This document shows positions 29,602 through 37,861 of a DNA stretch of 64,000 bases, in pieces. Made by a program: the position numbers and the translations under genes. The notes beneath the pieces were generated by a model. That model did no database searches, had not been told where the DNA came from, and saw only the letters and a program-made list of their open reading frames with translations. This DNA comes from Thermocrinis minervae (GTDB lineage: Bacteria; Aquificota; Aquificia; Aquificales; Aquificaceae), in NCBI RefSeq assembly GCF_900142435.1, contig NZ_LT670846.1, positions 772,750 through 836,749 of the forward strand, read 5' to 3'. The first letter of the stretch is position 1. The number at the start of each line of letters is the position of its first letter.

Positions 29602-29648
29602 CGGGTTTTGCCTCCCTTTCTCCAGAAACCCCACAGAGGGGCAACCCG
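29602..29648 (-). promoter_or_regulatory. Structured 5' leader of rpsB (candidate S2 autoregulatory element)
   Basis: CGGGTT (29602-29607) pairs with AACCCG (29643-29648); GCC/GGC next to it extend the stem across a 2-nt bulge. An inner CCCC (29629-29632) / GGGG (29638-29641) hairpin can form as an alternative. It lies between the promoter and the rpsB Shine-Dalgarno sequence, where r-protein feedback sites are usually found. Confidence 0.45.
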
Positions 29649-29676
29649 TTGGAGAAAGGTGCGGTCTTAACTTAAA

Positions 29677-29684
29677 ATTATAAT
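29677..29684. promoter_or_regulatory. Overlapping divergent -10 boxes of rpsB and ffh
   Basis: ATTATAAT reads TATAAT on both strands: 29682-29677 for rpsB and 29679-29684 for ffh. The two polymerases would compete for one melted site. No good -35 hexamer was seen on either side. Confidence 0.55.
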
Positions 29685-29708
29685 ATAAAAGTACGGAGGT
29701 GCTGAAGC

Positions 29709-31031
29709 TTGTTAGAACTTTTAACAGAGAAGTTCTCAAAGAGCCTTCTTAGACTTAGGGATTCCAGGAAGGTGACAGAAAAGGTAGTTAACGATGTTCT
29801 AAGGGACATAAGGGCAGCCTTGCTTGAAGCAGACGTAGACTACCAGGTGGTCAAAAGCTTTCTGAAGAGGGTAAGGGACAGGGTCTTATCCGAGGATCTA
29901 AAGAAAAGCCTCTCCCCGGCTGACAGTATAGTGTTTACCGTATACGAAGAGCTTACCAAAATCCTTGGACAACAAAAGGAAGATCTCAAAAAGGGTGTCG
30001 TTCTCTTCGTGGGTCTTCAGGGAACAGGAAAAACTACCACTATAGGAAAGTTAGCGCATATGCTAAAGGCACAGAACTACAATGTGACTGTTAGTTCTAC
30101 GGACGTGAGAAGACCCGCGGCCATGCTCCAGCTTCAGAGGCTCTCCGAGAAGGTAGGAGTTCCCTACTACAGCTTTGAAGAAGGTCTTTCTGCAGTGGAC
30201 ATAGCAAAGAAGGCTGTTGAGAGGTACAAAAAGGAAGGTATGGACTTTCTGCTCCTGGACACAGCTGGAAGACTCCATGTGGACGAGGAGCTTATGGAAG
30301 AGTTAAAGCAGATAAAGGAAGCCGTAAAACCTTCTGAGATACTCTACGTGGCGGATGCTATGCAAGGTCAAGAAGCGCTGAACGTGGCACGCACCTTCCA
30401 CGAAGCCTTAGGGTTAACGGGTGTGATACTGACCAAGATGGACGGCGATGCAAGAGGTGGACTTGCGCTATCCGTAAGAGAAGCCCTTGGAGTTCCCATA
30501 AAGTTCATAGGCGTGGGTGAGAAGATTGAAGACCTTGAACCCTTCTACCCAGACAGGATAGCCCAGAGGATACTTGGTCTTGGTGACATACAAAGCCTTG
30601 TGGAAAAGGTTCAGCAGACCATACCGGAGGACGAAGCTCAGGTACTTGCTACAAAGGTTCTAGAAGGAGACTTTAACTTAGAGGACATGCTCAGGATAAT
30701 AAGGTTTATCAAGAACCTGGGCCCACTTGAAAAGGTCCTTGGTATGCTGCCGGGCATATCGGCACAGCTAAAGCACATAAAGATAGATGAAGAAAAGTTC
30801 AAGAAGACTGAGGCCATAATCCTCTCTATGACAAAGGAAGAAAGAAGGAATCCTAAGATAATCAACATGAGCAGAAAGCAAAGAATAGCAAGAGGAAGCG
30901 GTACAACAGTGTCGGACGTAAACAGAGTCTTAAAGGAATACGAGGAGATGAAAAGACAGATGAAAAAGCTAAAAGGAGCACTTGGTTTAGGTACCATGCC
31001 AAGATTACCAAGATTCCCCTTTAAATTTTAG
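29709..31031 (+). CDS. ffh: Signal recognition particle protein Ffh
   Basis: The SRP54 GTPase that targets membrane proteins with 4.5S RNA and FtsY. It is 440 aa. It starts with TTG, supported by GGAGGT (29695-29700) at 8 nt. The N domain covers 1-95. The G domain has G1 GLQGTGKTT at 102-110, then DTAGR and TKMDGDARGG. The M domain runs from about 305 with RNA-binding SRKQRIARGSGT and a methionine-bearing tail (MKRQMKKLKGALG). The 3' end overlaps the converging TPR lipoprotein gene by 27 bp. Confidence 0.96.
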   Translation: MLELLTEKFSKSLLRLRDSRKVTEKVVNDVLRDIRAALLEADVDYQVVKSFLKRVRDRVLSEDLKKSLSPADSIVFTVYEELTKILGQQKEDLKKGVVLFVGLQGTGKTTTIGKLAHMLKAQNYNVTVSSTDVRRPAAMLQLQRLSEKVGVPYYSFEEGLSAVDIAKKAVERYKKEGMDFLLLDTAGRLHVDEELMEELKQIKEAVKPSEILYVADAMQGQEALNVARTFHEALGLTGVILTKMDGDARGGLALSVREALGVPIKFIGVGEKIEDLEPFYPDRIAQRILGLGDIQSLVEKVQQTIPEDEAQVLATKVLEGDFNLEDMLRIIRFIKNLGPLEKVLGMLPGISAQLKHIKIDEEKFKKTEAIILSMTKEERRNPKIINMSRKQRIARGSGTTVSDVNRVLKEYEEMKRQMKKLKGALGLGTMPRLPRFPFKF

Positions 31032-31454
31032 GGCCTCTTCTATCTGTCTTAGGGTACTAAGGTACTCGGGCTTTTTCTGTATGCTGAGAGCTTTCTTTAT
31101 GTATGGGTAAGCTTCTTCCGGCTTCCCCTGTTTATACAGAACGTAGGCCAGGTTGTTAAGAATATCCGGGTCGTTGGGCTTTAAAGCTATAGCCTTTTCG
31201 TAAGCTTCTTGTGCCCTTTCGTATTCCATCTTCTGGGTATAGACATTTCCAAGGTTGAAGTAAGCTTTCCAGAGTCTCCTGTCTTTGCTTATAGCCTTTT
31301 CGTAGTACCTTTGGGCTACGTCAAGTTTGCCCTCTTTCTCGTATATGTAGCCGAGCGTTAAATACTCTTCAGCTGTTAGGGGATAATCTAAAATCACAAT
31401 CTTAGGTACAGAACACGAATAGACAAACAACAGAAAAAGCAGAAATATCCTCAC
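31005..31454 (-). CDS. TPR-repeat lipoprotein
   Basis: A 149-aa protein with a lipoprotein signal ending in a lipobox-like VYSC (cysteine 14). Three or so tetratricopeptide repeats follow: YLTLGYIYEKEGKLDVAQRY, AYFNLGNVYTQKMEYERAQE and ILNNLAYVLYKQGKPEEAYP. It is probably tethered to a membrane and acts as a scaffold for a periplasmic or outer-membrane complex (a role like PilF or NlpI is possible but unsupported). It is last in the nfeD-tsaC-EAL-TPR series and overlaps the EAL gene by 4 bp. Confidence 0.8.
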   Translation of the reverse strand: MRIFLLFLLFVYSCSVPKIVILDYPLTAEEYLTLGYIYEKEGKLDVAQRYYEKAISKDRRLWKAYFNLGNVYTQKMEYERAQEAYEKAIALKPNDPDILNNLAYVLYKQGKPEEAYPYIKKALSIQKKPEYLSTLRQIEEALKFKGESW

Positions 31455-32071
31455 TCTATGATCCCTACGATATGTTCTTCGTAGCCGAAGATGTAACCAT
31501 GTCCAAGATCTGCACCTACATCTATAGCCAGCTGCAGTTTTTTGAGAGAATCTATCTTCTTAAAGCATACCAGAGAGCCAAACTGTTTTATGTATGAAAC
31601 AAGCCTCTTTAGGTCCTTATGGTTTAGCTTGCTGTAAAAATCCTCCTTTAGTGCTACCACCTCAAAGGAACCAAGAAGCATCTGGCTAAAGTCCATAGTG
31701 GGTACGTAAAAGTCATCGATGCAGATTCTACCACCCGCGGTCTTTATCTTCTGAACATAAAAGGCAAGATCCTGTATGGACATGTCCGCATTTATGCATA
31801 CAAACAGATCTGCTTTTTTGAGAAGCACGCTATCTATAGACAACTCTACGGGTAAGTTTATGAAGATGTTAATGTCTTTCAGGTTTTTTAAAGCATATTC
31901 TAGTACCGTGTTCTCAACTTTTGCCCTCACATCTTTGGACAATTCTAAGAAATGGATTTCCTCACCTTCCCTTGTATAAACTCTTGACAGAACTTTATAG
32001 CCGTACAAGGTATCATCTCTTAACCTTACTATAGATTCAAGAACCATACTTACTTTCAATCTTTTATCCAT
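31451..32071 (-). CDS. Degenerate EAL-domain protein (probably catalytically inactive)
   Basis: A 206-aa single-domain protein whose layout follows EAL phosphodiesterases of the YuxH type: GYKVLSR where GYEaLlR is expected, INIFINLPVELS for the substrate-loop Asn, GGRICIDDFYV for the IDDFG segment, EVVALKEDF for the K-x-D segment, and GHGYIFG for QGYLFG. The EAL glutamate is Lys and the second metal-binding Glu (E-L-T/S-E) is replaced (CINADMS). Known families of this kind bind c-di-GMP or protein partners instead of cleaving the dinucleotide. It overlaps its neighbours by 8 bp (tsaC) and 4 bp (TPR). Confidence 0.72.
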   Translation of the reverse strand: MDKRLKVSMVLESIVRLRDDTLYGYKVLSRVYTREGEEIHFLELSKDVRAKVENTVLEYALKNLKDINIFINLPVELSIDSVLLKKADLFVCINADMSIQDLAFYVQKIKTAGGRICIDDFYVPTMDFSQMLLGSFEVVALKEDFYSKLNHKDLKRLVSYIKQFGSLVCFKKIDSLKKLQLAIDVGADLGHGYIFGYEEHIVGIIE

Positions 32072-32690
32072 TTTTCTTCCCTCCCTTAAGCTTTTTCCAG
32101 AAATTTAGGATATGTTCAAAAGGTACATTACCTTCCCGGATAGGTCTTATACCGTTGCCCACTACTCTAACGACAGTGGAAGGTTTCCCTTCCAGTCTGC
32201 CTGCATCCACGTAAAGGTCTACGCTATCACCAAAGTATTCCATGGCTTCTTCCACACAGCTGGCCGGTTTTTGACCTTCTGGGTTTGCACTTGGTGCCAC
32301 CACTACATCACCAAGCCTTATGAGAATATCTTTAAGAAAGACTCCCTCTTTTAGGAGCCTGAGTCCTATACTTTTTCTACCCCGCGTAAGGTATAGAGGA
32401 AGGCTTGTCCTCTTTTGAAAGACAACAGTCACGTGTAGGTCTAGTATGTCCAGCTGCCAGGGTTTTATCAAGAGGTCAAACAGGTAAGCCTGAGACTTAT
32501 CACCTAGTAATACCAAAAAGGGTTTGCCGCTAGGCCTTCTTATGTTGTAGAGTCTTTCTACAGCTTCTTTTGATCCGGCTCTTGCGAGAAGTCCATATAT
32601 GGTGTCCGTTGGAGCAAAGACTATCTTCCCATCCCTTAAGAAGGACAGGATTAAGTCCTTAGCCTTTGGATCGTCAGCTTTCACTATCAA
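32064..32690 (-). CDS. tsaC: Threonylcarbamoyl-AMP synthase (YrdC/Sua5 domain)
   Basis: Makes the activated intermediate for tRNA t6A37. It is 208 aa, a single YrdC domain without the Sua5 C-terminal part. Characteristic segments are IVFAPTDTIYGLLARA, YNIRRPSGKPFLVLL, VVAPSANPEGQKPAS and GKPSTVVRVV. It overlaps nfeD by 17 bp and the EAL gene by 8 bp. The TsaD/TsaB partners are not in the window. Confidence 0.9.
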   Translation of the reverse strand: MIVKADDPKAKDLILSFLRDGKIVFAPTDTIYGLLARAGSKEAVERLYNIRRPSGKPFLVLLGDKSQAYLFDLLIKPWQLDILDLHVTVVFQKRTSLPLYLTRGRKSIGLRLLKEGVFLKDILIRLGDVVVAPSANPEGQKPASCVEEAMEYFGDSVDLYVDAGRLEGKPSTVVRVVGNGIRPIREGNVPFEHILNFWKKLKGGKKNG

Positions 32691-33936
32691 CCTTTTTTAC
32701 CTCCAGTTTGAGACCCTTGACTTTCAGTATTTTAACCCTGTCCCCCTTCTTCACTTCATCCTTTGAGTGAGCGAACCATATCTCCCCGTTTACAAAAACT
32801 CTCCCTTCACCGTTTACGAAGTCTTCCAGAGCTTGAGCTTCTTGGTTTATTAGTTCTTCCACCCCAACTTTACTTTTCAGTTTCTGGGCTTTGAGCCCAA
32901 GCCTACCTACGACTAGGAAAAATACAAGGCTGGCGAGCACCACTCCACCTATCACGGATATGGGTATCCTGCCGTATGGGGATGTGGGGTCTACCAAGAA
33001 GAAGGATCCTATGGCCAGAGATAGAGTACCTGCTACAGTCAGCCCACCATGTGTAGGTGTAAGCATTTCCAGGACAAGCAGTATTATGCCGAAGGCTATG
33101 AGTAGAAGACCTACCCAGTTTATGCCTATTATCCCAAGGCCATAGAGGCCGAGCAACAGGCTTGTGGTTCCTATGCTACCAGGTAACACACTCCCTGGGT
33201 TATACAGCTCAAAGATAAGCCCATATATGCCTATGATCATAAGCAGATAGGCTAACGTAGGGTTGGTTATGAAGGTCAAAAACTGTTCCTTTAGGTTCTT
33301 CTCAAGGTTGACTATATCCTGGTTTTCTGTTTTAAGAACTATCTTTAAACCACCTTTCTCAAAGGTACGTCCGTCTATGTTCTTAAGAAGGTCCTGGAGG
33401 TCTTTGGCTATAAGGTCAATGACTCCTTGCTTCAGGGCTTCCTCGGCTGTGAGGGATATGCTCTCCTTTACCATTCTTTCCAAAATCTTTTCGTTCCTTC
33501 CTTTCTGCTTGGCTATACTCCTTACAAAGGCCAAGGTATCCTGAAGGATCTTTTCTTCAAGGACTTTGTTTTTTTCTTGATCTCCTACAGTTACAGGATG
33601 GGCAGCACCTATGTTAGTACCTGGGGCCATGGCTGCTATGTCTGCAGCTACGGTTATTATGGCACCCGCCGATGCAGCTCTGCCACCAGGAGGGTACACG
33701 TAGACCACCACTACAGCCTTTGAACTCTGGAAAGTTTGCACTATTTCCCTCATAGAGCTTTCAAGGCCGCCGGGTGTGTTGAGGAGGAGTATGTAGACGT
33801 CACCAGGAGTTGTTTCTTTTAACGTTCTTTTTATGTAATCTACCGTAGTGGGTGTTATGGGATCTGCCCATTGAGCTACGTAAACCTTTGCAAAGGATAT
33901 AACAAAGAAAAGCAAGCTTGAAATCAGTATAAGCAT
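32674..33936 (-). CDS. NfeD-family membrane serine protease (long form)
   Basis: A 420-aa protein with a signal anchor (MLILISSLLFFVISFAKVYV), then a ClpP-like serine protease domain (LLLNTPGGLESSMREIV; GGRAASAGAII with the catalytic Ser; Lys in a later helix). Four to five transmembrane helices (about 225-345) follow, then a C-terminal OB-fold NfeD domain (FVNGEGRVFVNGEIWFA). The long form usually pairs with a stomatin/slipin and cleaves its C-terminal region in membrane microdomains; no stomatin gene is adjacent here. It is divergent from flgF across 18 bp and first in a four-gene leftward unit. Confidence 0.9.
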   Translation of the reverse strand: MLILISSLLFFVISFAKVYVAQWADPITPTTVDYIKRTLKETTPGDVYILLLNTPGGLESSMREIVQTFQSSKAVVVVYVYPPGGRAASAGAIITVAADIAAMAPGTNIGAAHPVTVGDQEKNKVLEEKILQDTLAFVRSIAKQKGRNEKILERMVKESISLTAEEALKQGVIDLIAKDLQDLLKNIDGRTFEKGGLKIVLKTENQDIVNLEKNLKEQFLTFITNPTLAYLLMIIGIYGLIFELYNPGSVLPGSIGTTSLLLGLYGLGIIGINWVGLLLIAFGIILLVLEMLTPTHGGLTVAGTLSLAIGSFFLVDPTSPYGRIPISVIGGVVLASLVFFLVVGRLGLKAQKLKSKVGVEELINQEAQALEDFVNGEGRVFVNGEIWFAHSKDEVKKGDRVKILKVKGLKLEVKKVDSES

Positions 33937-33954
33937 GCTTAATAATTTTATTTA

Positions 33955-34683
33955 ATGGCTTTAGATTACCAGGGGATATACATACTTGGGAGTGGGATGC
34001 TCCTACAGGAGAGGAAGCTAGACCTTACTGCCAACAACATGGCCAACGCGGACACTGTAGGTTTTAAGAAGGACCTTATGCTTGTGTCCACTTGGAGGAC
34101 TTCAAACAATCAACCTTACGCTGGTATGTCTCCCGAAGATCCAGCTAAGAACTTCCTGTACCCTATAGTAGAGAGAACCTACACAGATCTGTCGCAGGGT
34201 GTTGCTAGGGATACACAGAATCCATTAGACTTTGCTATAGAAGGTGAGGGGTTTTTCGCTGTAAGGGATGGTCAAGGGAACGTATACTACACTAGGAACG
34301 GAAACTTTAGACTGGATAAGGATGGTTATTTGGTAAACGCGCAGGGTTATCGGGTGCTCTCGGACAGCCTGCAAGAGATAAGAATAGAAGGTCAAGTCCA
34401 AGCAGCAAAGGATGGAACGCTCTTTGTAAACGGGAACCTTGTGGCAAGGTTAGGTGTTTTCTCTTTGACGAACCCCCAGAAGGTGGGTGATACACTCTTT
34501 GTAGGTACTGCGGCCCCAGCCACTAACTATAGGATACTCCAGGGTGTGTTGGAAAACTCCAACGTAAACATCATACAGGAGATGGTAAACCTCATACAGG
34601 CGGCTAGAGCTCACGAGGCATACTCAAACCTTATAAGATCCCTAGATAGCCTTCAAGAAAAGGTAAACAACCTTCCAAGGTAG
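33955..34683 (+). CDS. flgF: Flagellar basal-body rod protein FlgF/FlgG family
   Basis: A 242-aa rod or hook-basal-body protein. The N-terminal rod motif is LDLTANNMANADTVGFKKD, the mid part is DFAIEGEGFFAVRDGQGNVY, and the C-terminal end is SNVNIIQEMVNLIQAARAHE. The length favours FlgF over FlgG. It stands alone: neither neighbour is flagellar, fitting the dispersed flagellar genes of Aquificales. A TTGAAA (33918-33923) and AATAAT (33941-33946) pair with 17-nt spacing precedes the start by 8 nt, so the mRNA may be leaderless. Confidence 0.9.
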   Translation: MALDYQGIYILGSGMLLQERKLDLTANNMANADTVGFKKDLMLVSTWRTSNNQPYAGMSPEDPAKNFLYPIVERTYTDLSQGVARDTQNPLDFAIEGEGFFAVRDGQGNVYYTRNGNFRLDKDGYLVNAQGYRVLSDSLQEIRIEGQVQAAKDGTLFVNGNLVARLGVFSLTNPQKVGDTLFVGTAAPATNYRILQGVLENSNVNIIQEMVNLIQAARAHEAYSNLIRSLDSLQEKVNNLPR

Positions 34684-34684
34684 T

Positions 34685-35551
34685 CTAAAAGAGACTTCTT
34701 TGTTTTGGTTTAGAGTAGAGCTTTTCTACATCTTGTAGGATACTCTTCATCTCGTATCTAAGGAGTTCTTTTTTTAGCCCTTCCAGTGAAGGTTCCTTAA
34801 CGAGGAGGTCTTCCTCCTTGATTTCAATCGGTGGTGGGTGTAGCTTTACAAGGTAGTAAGAGAGACTAAGCTTTTCCCTATCTGCCTGTGGGTAGAGCCT
34901 TTGAAACTTTTCCCAGTTTTGTAGTATGTTTTCTACGGAACCAAAAGTTTCCAGAAGCTTTAGTGCTCCCTTTGGACCTATTCCCTTTATGCCCTCCACG
35001 TTGTCTGTCTTGTCTCCAACTAGGGCAAGGTAGTCTGGTATGAGCCTGGGTGGTACACCAAACTTTTCCACTACCTTTTTCTCATCAAAAACCTCGTTGT
35101 TCATAGGGTTTACCACTGTAACCTTTTCAGAAATCAACTGTAGCACGTCTTTGTCTGGGCTGTATATATTCACTTGAAAGGATCTTTCCACACTATACAG
35201 GGTTAGAGAGGCTATAAGATCGTCGGCTTCGTACCCTTCTACTTCAAACCTTGGAATTCCTAAAAGATCTACAAACCTTTTTATGACTGGTATCTGAAGC
35301 TTTAGAGGGTCTGGCATGGAGGGTCTTTTGGACTTGTACTCTTTAAAGACCTCTTTCCTCCTCGTGGGTGCGGGATGGTCAAAGCAGATAGCAAAGTACC
35401 TAGGGTTTTCTTCCTTCATTATGGCCAAAAGAGCCCTTAAAAAGCCGTAGATAGCTGACGTAGGAAAGCCATCCTTAGTAGAAAGGGGAGGAAGTGCAAA
35501 AAAGCTCCTGTAGATGAAAGCAGAACCATCCAAAAGATAAAGCCTTTTCAT
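34685..35551 (-). CDS. Stand-alone Pol I-type 5'-3' exonuclease/flap nuclease
   Basis: A 288-aa protein corresponding to the N-terminal nuclease domain of DNA polymerase I. Metal-site segments are LYLLDGSAFIYRSFFALP, ICFDHPAPTRR, EVEGYEADDLIASL and YSPDKDVLQLI. The helix-hairpin-helix is VGDKTDNVEGIKGIGPKGAL. In Aquifex-type organisms Pol I lacks this domain, so a separate flap nuclease must process Okazaki fragments. The last residues, KQRSLF, resemble the QLSLF beta-clamp-binding peptide, a plausible way to recruit the enzyme to the replisome. The start overlaps thiE's stop (ATGA). Confidence 0.92.
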   Translation of the reverse strand: MKRLYLLDGSAFIYRSFFALPPLSTKDGFPTSAIYGFLRALLAIMKEENPRYFAICFDHPAPTRRKEVFKEYKSKRPSMPDPLKLQIPVIKRFVDLLGIPRFEVEGYEADDLIASLTLYSVERSFQVNIYSPDKDVLQLISEKVTVVNPMNNEVFDEKKVVEKFGVPPRLIPDYLALVGDKTDNVEGIKGIGPKGALKLLETFGSVENILQNWEKFQRLYPQADREKLSLSYYLVKLHPPPIEIKEEDLLVKEPSLEGLKKELLRYEMKSILQDVEKLYSKPKQRSLF

Positions 35552-36189
35552 GGCATGTAGATCTTATCCTTCACTACCCTCTTGTAAGCCTCCACCAGAG
35601 ACTGGGCTGCCTTTTTAACATCCTCAAAACCAAGTATGGCGGACACAACGGCTATACCCTTTGCCCCGGCTTCTACCACTTCCTTCACTCTGTAGGGCAT
35701 TATACCACCTATAGCTATGACTGGCTTTGTGGTCATCTTACAAGCCTGTCTTAGACCTTCTATACCTACCAGTTTGTAGTTTTCCTTGGTGGTGGTCTCG
35801 TAGACGGAGCCAAAACCTATGTAGTCTATGGGTAAATGCTCTACCTCCCTTAGGGCTTCTACGCTGTTGACCGAGTATCCTATGTACATCTTGTCTCCCA
35901 CGAGCTTCCTTACCACATCAGGTGGTAGGTCTTGACTTCCTACGTGCACACCGTCCGCCTCCACTGCCAGGGCCAGGTCTACCCTGTCGTTTACCACCAG
36001 GTCCACCCCATACCTTCTGGTGAGCTCTCTAAGCACCAAGAGCTCTTCGTACATCTGTCTGGAGCTTTTGTTCTTGAACCTGTATTGGACAGCGGTGACA
36101 CCACCCTGTATAGCCTGCTCTATAGTACTTATAAGATCCCTGTCTTTAAAGTACTTATCGTCCGTTACCAAATATATGGTGAGATTCAT
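35548..36189 (-). CDS. thiE: Thiamine-phosphate synthase
   Basis: Joins HMP pyrophosphate and thiazole phosphate. It is 213 aa from MNLTIYLVTDDKYF, the normal family N-terminus. The frame stays open 18 codons further but would run into the divergent gene. Motifs are QGGVTAVQYRFK, VVNDRVDLALAVEADGVHVG, and KPVIAIGGIMPYRVKEV. TATATT (36203-36198 on the reverse strand) lies 8 nt before the ATG without a Shine-Dalgarno sequence. It is followed by the 5' nuclease with ATGA overlap. thiG is elsewhere in the window. Confidence 0.93.
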   Translation of the reverse strand: MNLTIYLVTDDKYFKDRDLISTIEQAIQGGVTAVQYRFKNKSSRQMYEELLVLRELTRRYGVDLVVNDRVDLALAVEADGVHVGSQDLPPDVVRKLVGDKMYIGYSVNSVEALREVEHLPIDYIGFGSVYETTTKENYKLVGIEGLRQACKMTTKPVIAIGGIMPYRVKEVVEAGAKGIAVVSAILGFEDVKKAAQSLVEAYKRVVKDKIYMP

Positions 36190-36194
36190 AGAGT

Positions 36195-36203
36195 TAAAAT
36201 ATA
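36195..36203. promoter_or_regulatory. Overlapping divergent -10 boxes of thiE and the RNA methyltransferase
   Basis: TAAAAT on + (36195-36200) is 7 nt from the + ATG. TATATT on the minus strand (36203-36198) is 8 nt from the thiE ATG. The two start codons are only 18 bp apart, so both mRNAs must lack a normal leader. Confidence 0.6.
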
Positions 36204-36207
36204 AACC

Positions 36208-36780
36208 ATGCTCAACTATAACGTCTTCATTGCTCTTCTCCACTACCCAGCGATGGACAAAGATGGTAAACCTATCGTGACTTCCTTTACTACCATGGAT
36301 CTACACGACATAGCCCGCCCCTGTAGAGCCTATGAGATAAATACCTATTACATAGTCCAGCCCGTTGATGGACAGAGGTACATAATAAGGAAACAGCTAG
36401 AATATTGGCTCTCTGAAGAAGGTAAGAAGGATAATCCTACAAGGTACGAGGCTGTAAGCTTGGTAAAGCTTGCCTACACTTACGAAGAAGTTTTGGAAGA
36501 TATTCAAAAAAGGACGGGTAAGATGCCAAAGGTAGTGGGTACAGATGCCAGAAAGTATCCAAACACGGTCTCTTATGACTTTTTAAGGCATGAGATACAA
36601 AAGAGGGAAGATAACTTTCTAATAGTCTTTGGAACAGCTTACGGCATACCACCAGACCTTATGTCCACCTTTGACTATATACTGGAACCCATATACGGAG
36701 CAGGAGATTGGAACCATCTTTCCGTGAGGAACGCTGCAGCCATAATATTGGATAGACTCCTAAGCAGGAACAGGTGCTAA
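36208..36780 (+). CDS. SPOUT-type RNA methyltransferase (PF09936-like)
   Basis: A 190-aa protein recognised by the conserved start [20 protein letters not shown] and by the knot-region segment [20 protein letters not shown], then [20 protein letters not shown]. These mark a SAM-dependent trefoil-knot RNA methyltransferase family that in other bacteria often sits beside trmD. The target RNA is not known. The stop is followed after one base by mraY. Confidence 0.82.
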   Translation: MLNYNVFIALLHYPAMDKDGKPIVTSFTTMDLHDIARPCRAYEINTYYIVQPVDGQRYIIRKQLEYWLSEEGKKDNPTRYEAVSLVKLAYTYEEVLEDIQKRTGKMPKVVGTDARKYPNTVSYDFLRHEIQKREDNFLIVFGTAYGIPPDLMSTFDYILEPIYGAGDWNHLSVRNAAAIILDRLLSRNRC

Positions 36781-36781
36781 C

Positions 36782-37861
36782 ATGCTCTACCACTTAGCTT
36801 TAGAACTCAGACACTATTTTTTTGCCTTTAATGTCTTTAAGTACATAACCTTTAGATCCCTACTTGCCATAATCTTGGCCTTCGTGCTTGTACTGGTGAT
36901 AACTCCCATATTCACCAGAAAGATGAAGGCAGTCCAGAGGCTTTTTAAGGGGTACGTAAGGGAGTACACTCCAGAGGGTCATGTAATAAAGAGGTACGTA
37001 CCCACCATGGGTGGTTTTGTCATCCTCCTGTCTATACTAGTGAGCTCTTTGCTTCTTATGAGGCTTGACCTTATCTACTTTTGGATCATAACCTTCTGCA
37101 TGGTTGGCTTTGCCCTGATCGGCTTTTTGGATGACTATGTAAAGCTAAAAAATAAAAAGGGAATATCTGCAAAGCTTAAGTTTTCCCTCCAAATGGTAGT
37201 AGCTACCGTAACGGCCCTTTTTATATACTTCTTTACTGACGTAGGAACTAAGCTCTATTTCCCTGTATTCAAAAACCTACAGGTAGACCTTGGGCTTTTC
37301 TACATACCCTTCTGCGTTTTTGTGATAGTGGCTACCTCCAACGCCGTAAACCTTACGGATGGGCTTGATGGACTCGCCATAGGACCTGTTATGACTACAG
37401 CCGGAGCTTTGGGAGTAGTCTCTTACGCTGTGGGGCATGCTACACTTTCCAAGTATCTAAACATACCCTACGTGCCATACGCAGGTGACCTTACAGTTTT
37501 ATGCTTTGCCATAGTAGGTGCAGGGCTTGGCTTTTTGTGGTTTAACGCGTACCCGGCTCAGCTCTTCATGGGGGATGTGGGTGCCCTCTCCTTGGGTGCT
37601 ACCCTTGGGGTCATAGCTGTAGTCTCTAAGTCTGAGTTACTCCTCCCTATAGCTGGTGGTGTTTTCGTGTTTGAAACCTTGTCGGTCATACTACAGGTAG
37701 CCTACTTTAAGCTCACCAAGGGAAAGAGACTTTTCAAGATGGCTCCCTTTCATCATCATCTTGAGCTTTCAGGGATTCCAGAACCTAAGATAGTGGTCAG
37801 GATGTGGATAATCTCCTTCCTGCTGGCCGTTTTAACAGTTGCCACCCTTAAGGTAAGATGA
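36782..37861 (+). CDS. mraY: Phospho-N-acetylmuramoyl-pentapeptide transferase
   Basis: Forms lipid I in the inner membrane. It is 359 aa with about ten helices. Catalytic motifs are [28 protein letters not shown] and the cytoplasmic [11 protein letters not shown]. The MurNAc-pentapeptide loop PTMGG is present near residue 74. It overlaps the next gene by 4 bp and follows the methyltransferase by 1 bp. Other mur genes are not adjacent. Confidence 0.96.
   Translation: MLYHLALELRHYFFAFNVFKYITFRSLLAIILAFVLVLVITPIFTRKMKAVQRLFKGYVREYTPEGHVIKRYVPTMGGFVILLSILVSSLLLMRLDLIYFWIITFCMVGFALIGFLDDYVKLKNKKGISAKLKFSLQMVVATVTALFIYFFTDVGTKLYFPVFKNLQVDLGLFYIPFCVFVIVATSNAVNLTDGLDGLAIGPVMTTAGALGVVSYAVGHATLSKYLNIPYVPYAGDLTVLCFAIVGAGLGFLWFNAYPAQLFMGDVGALSLGATLGVIAVVSKSELLLPIAGGVFVFETLSVILQVAYFKLTKGKRLFKMAPFHHHLELSGIPEPKIVVRMWIISFLLAVLTVATLKVR

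Noticed and set aside
36190-36243. Longer N-terminus for ThiE
   Set aside because: It would overlap the divergent methyltransferase start, and the family begins at MNLTIYLVTDD.
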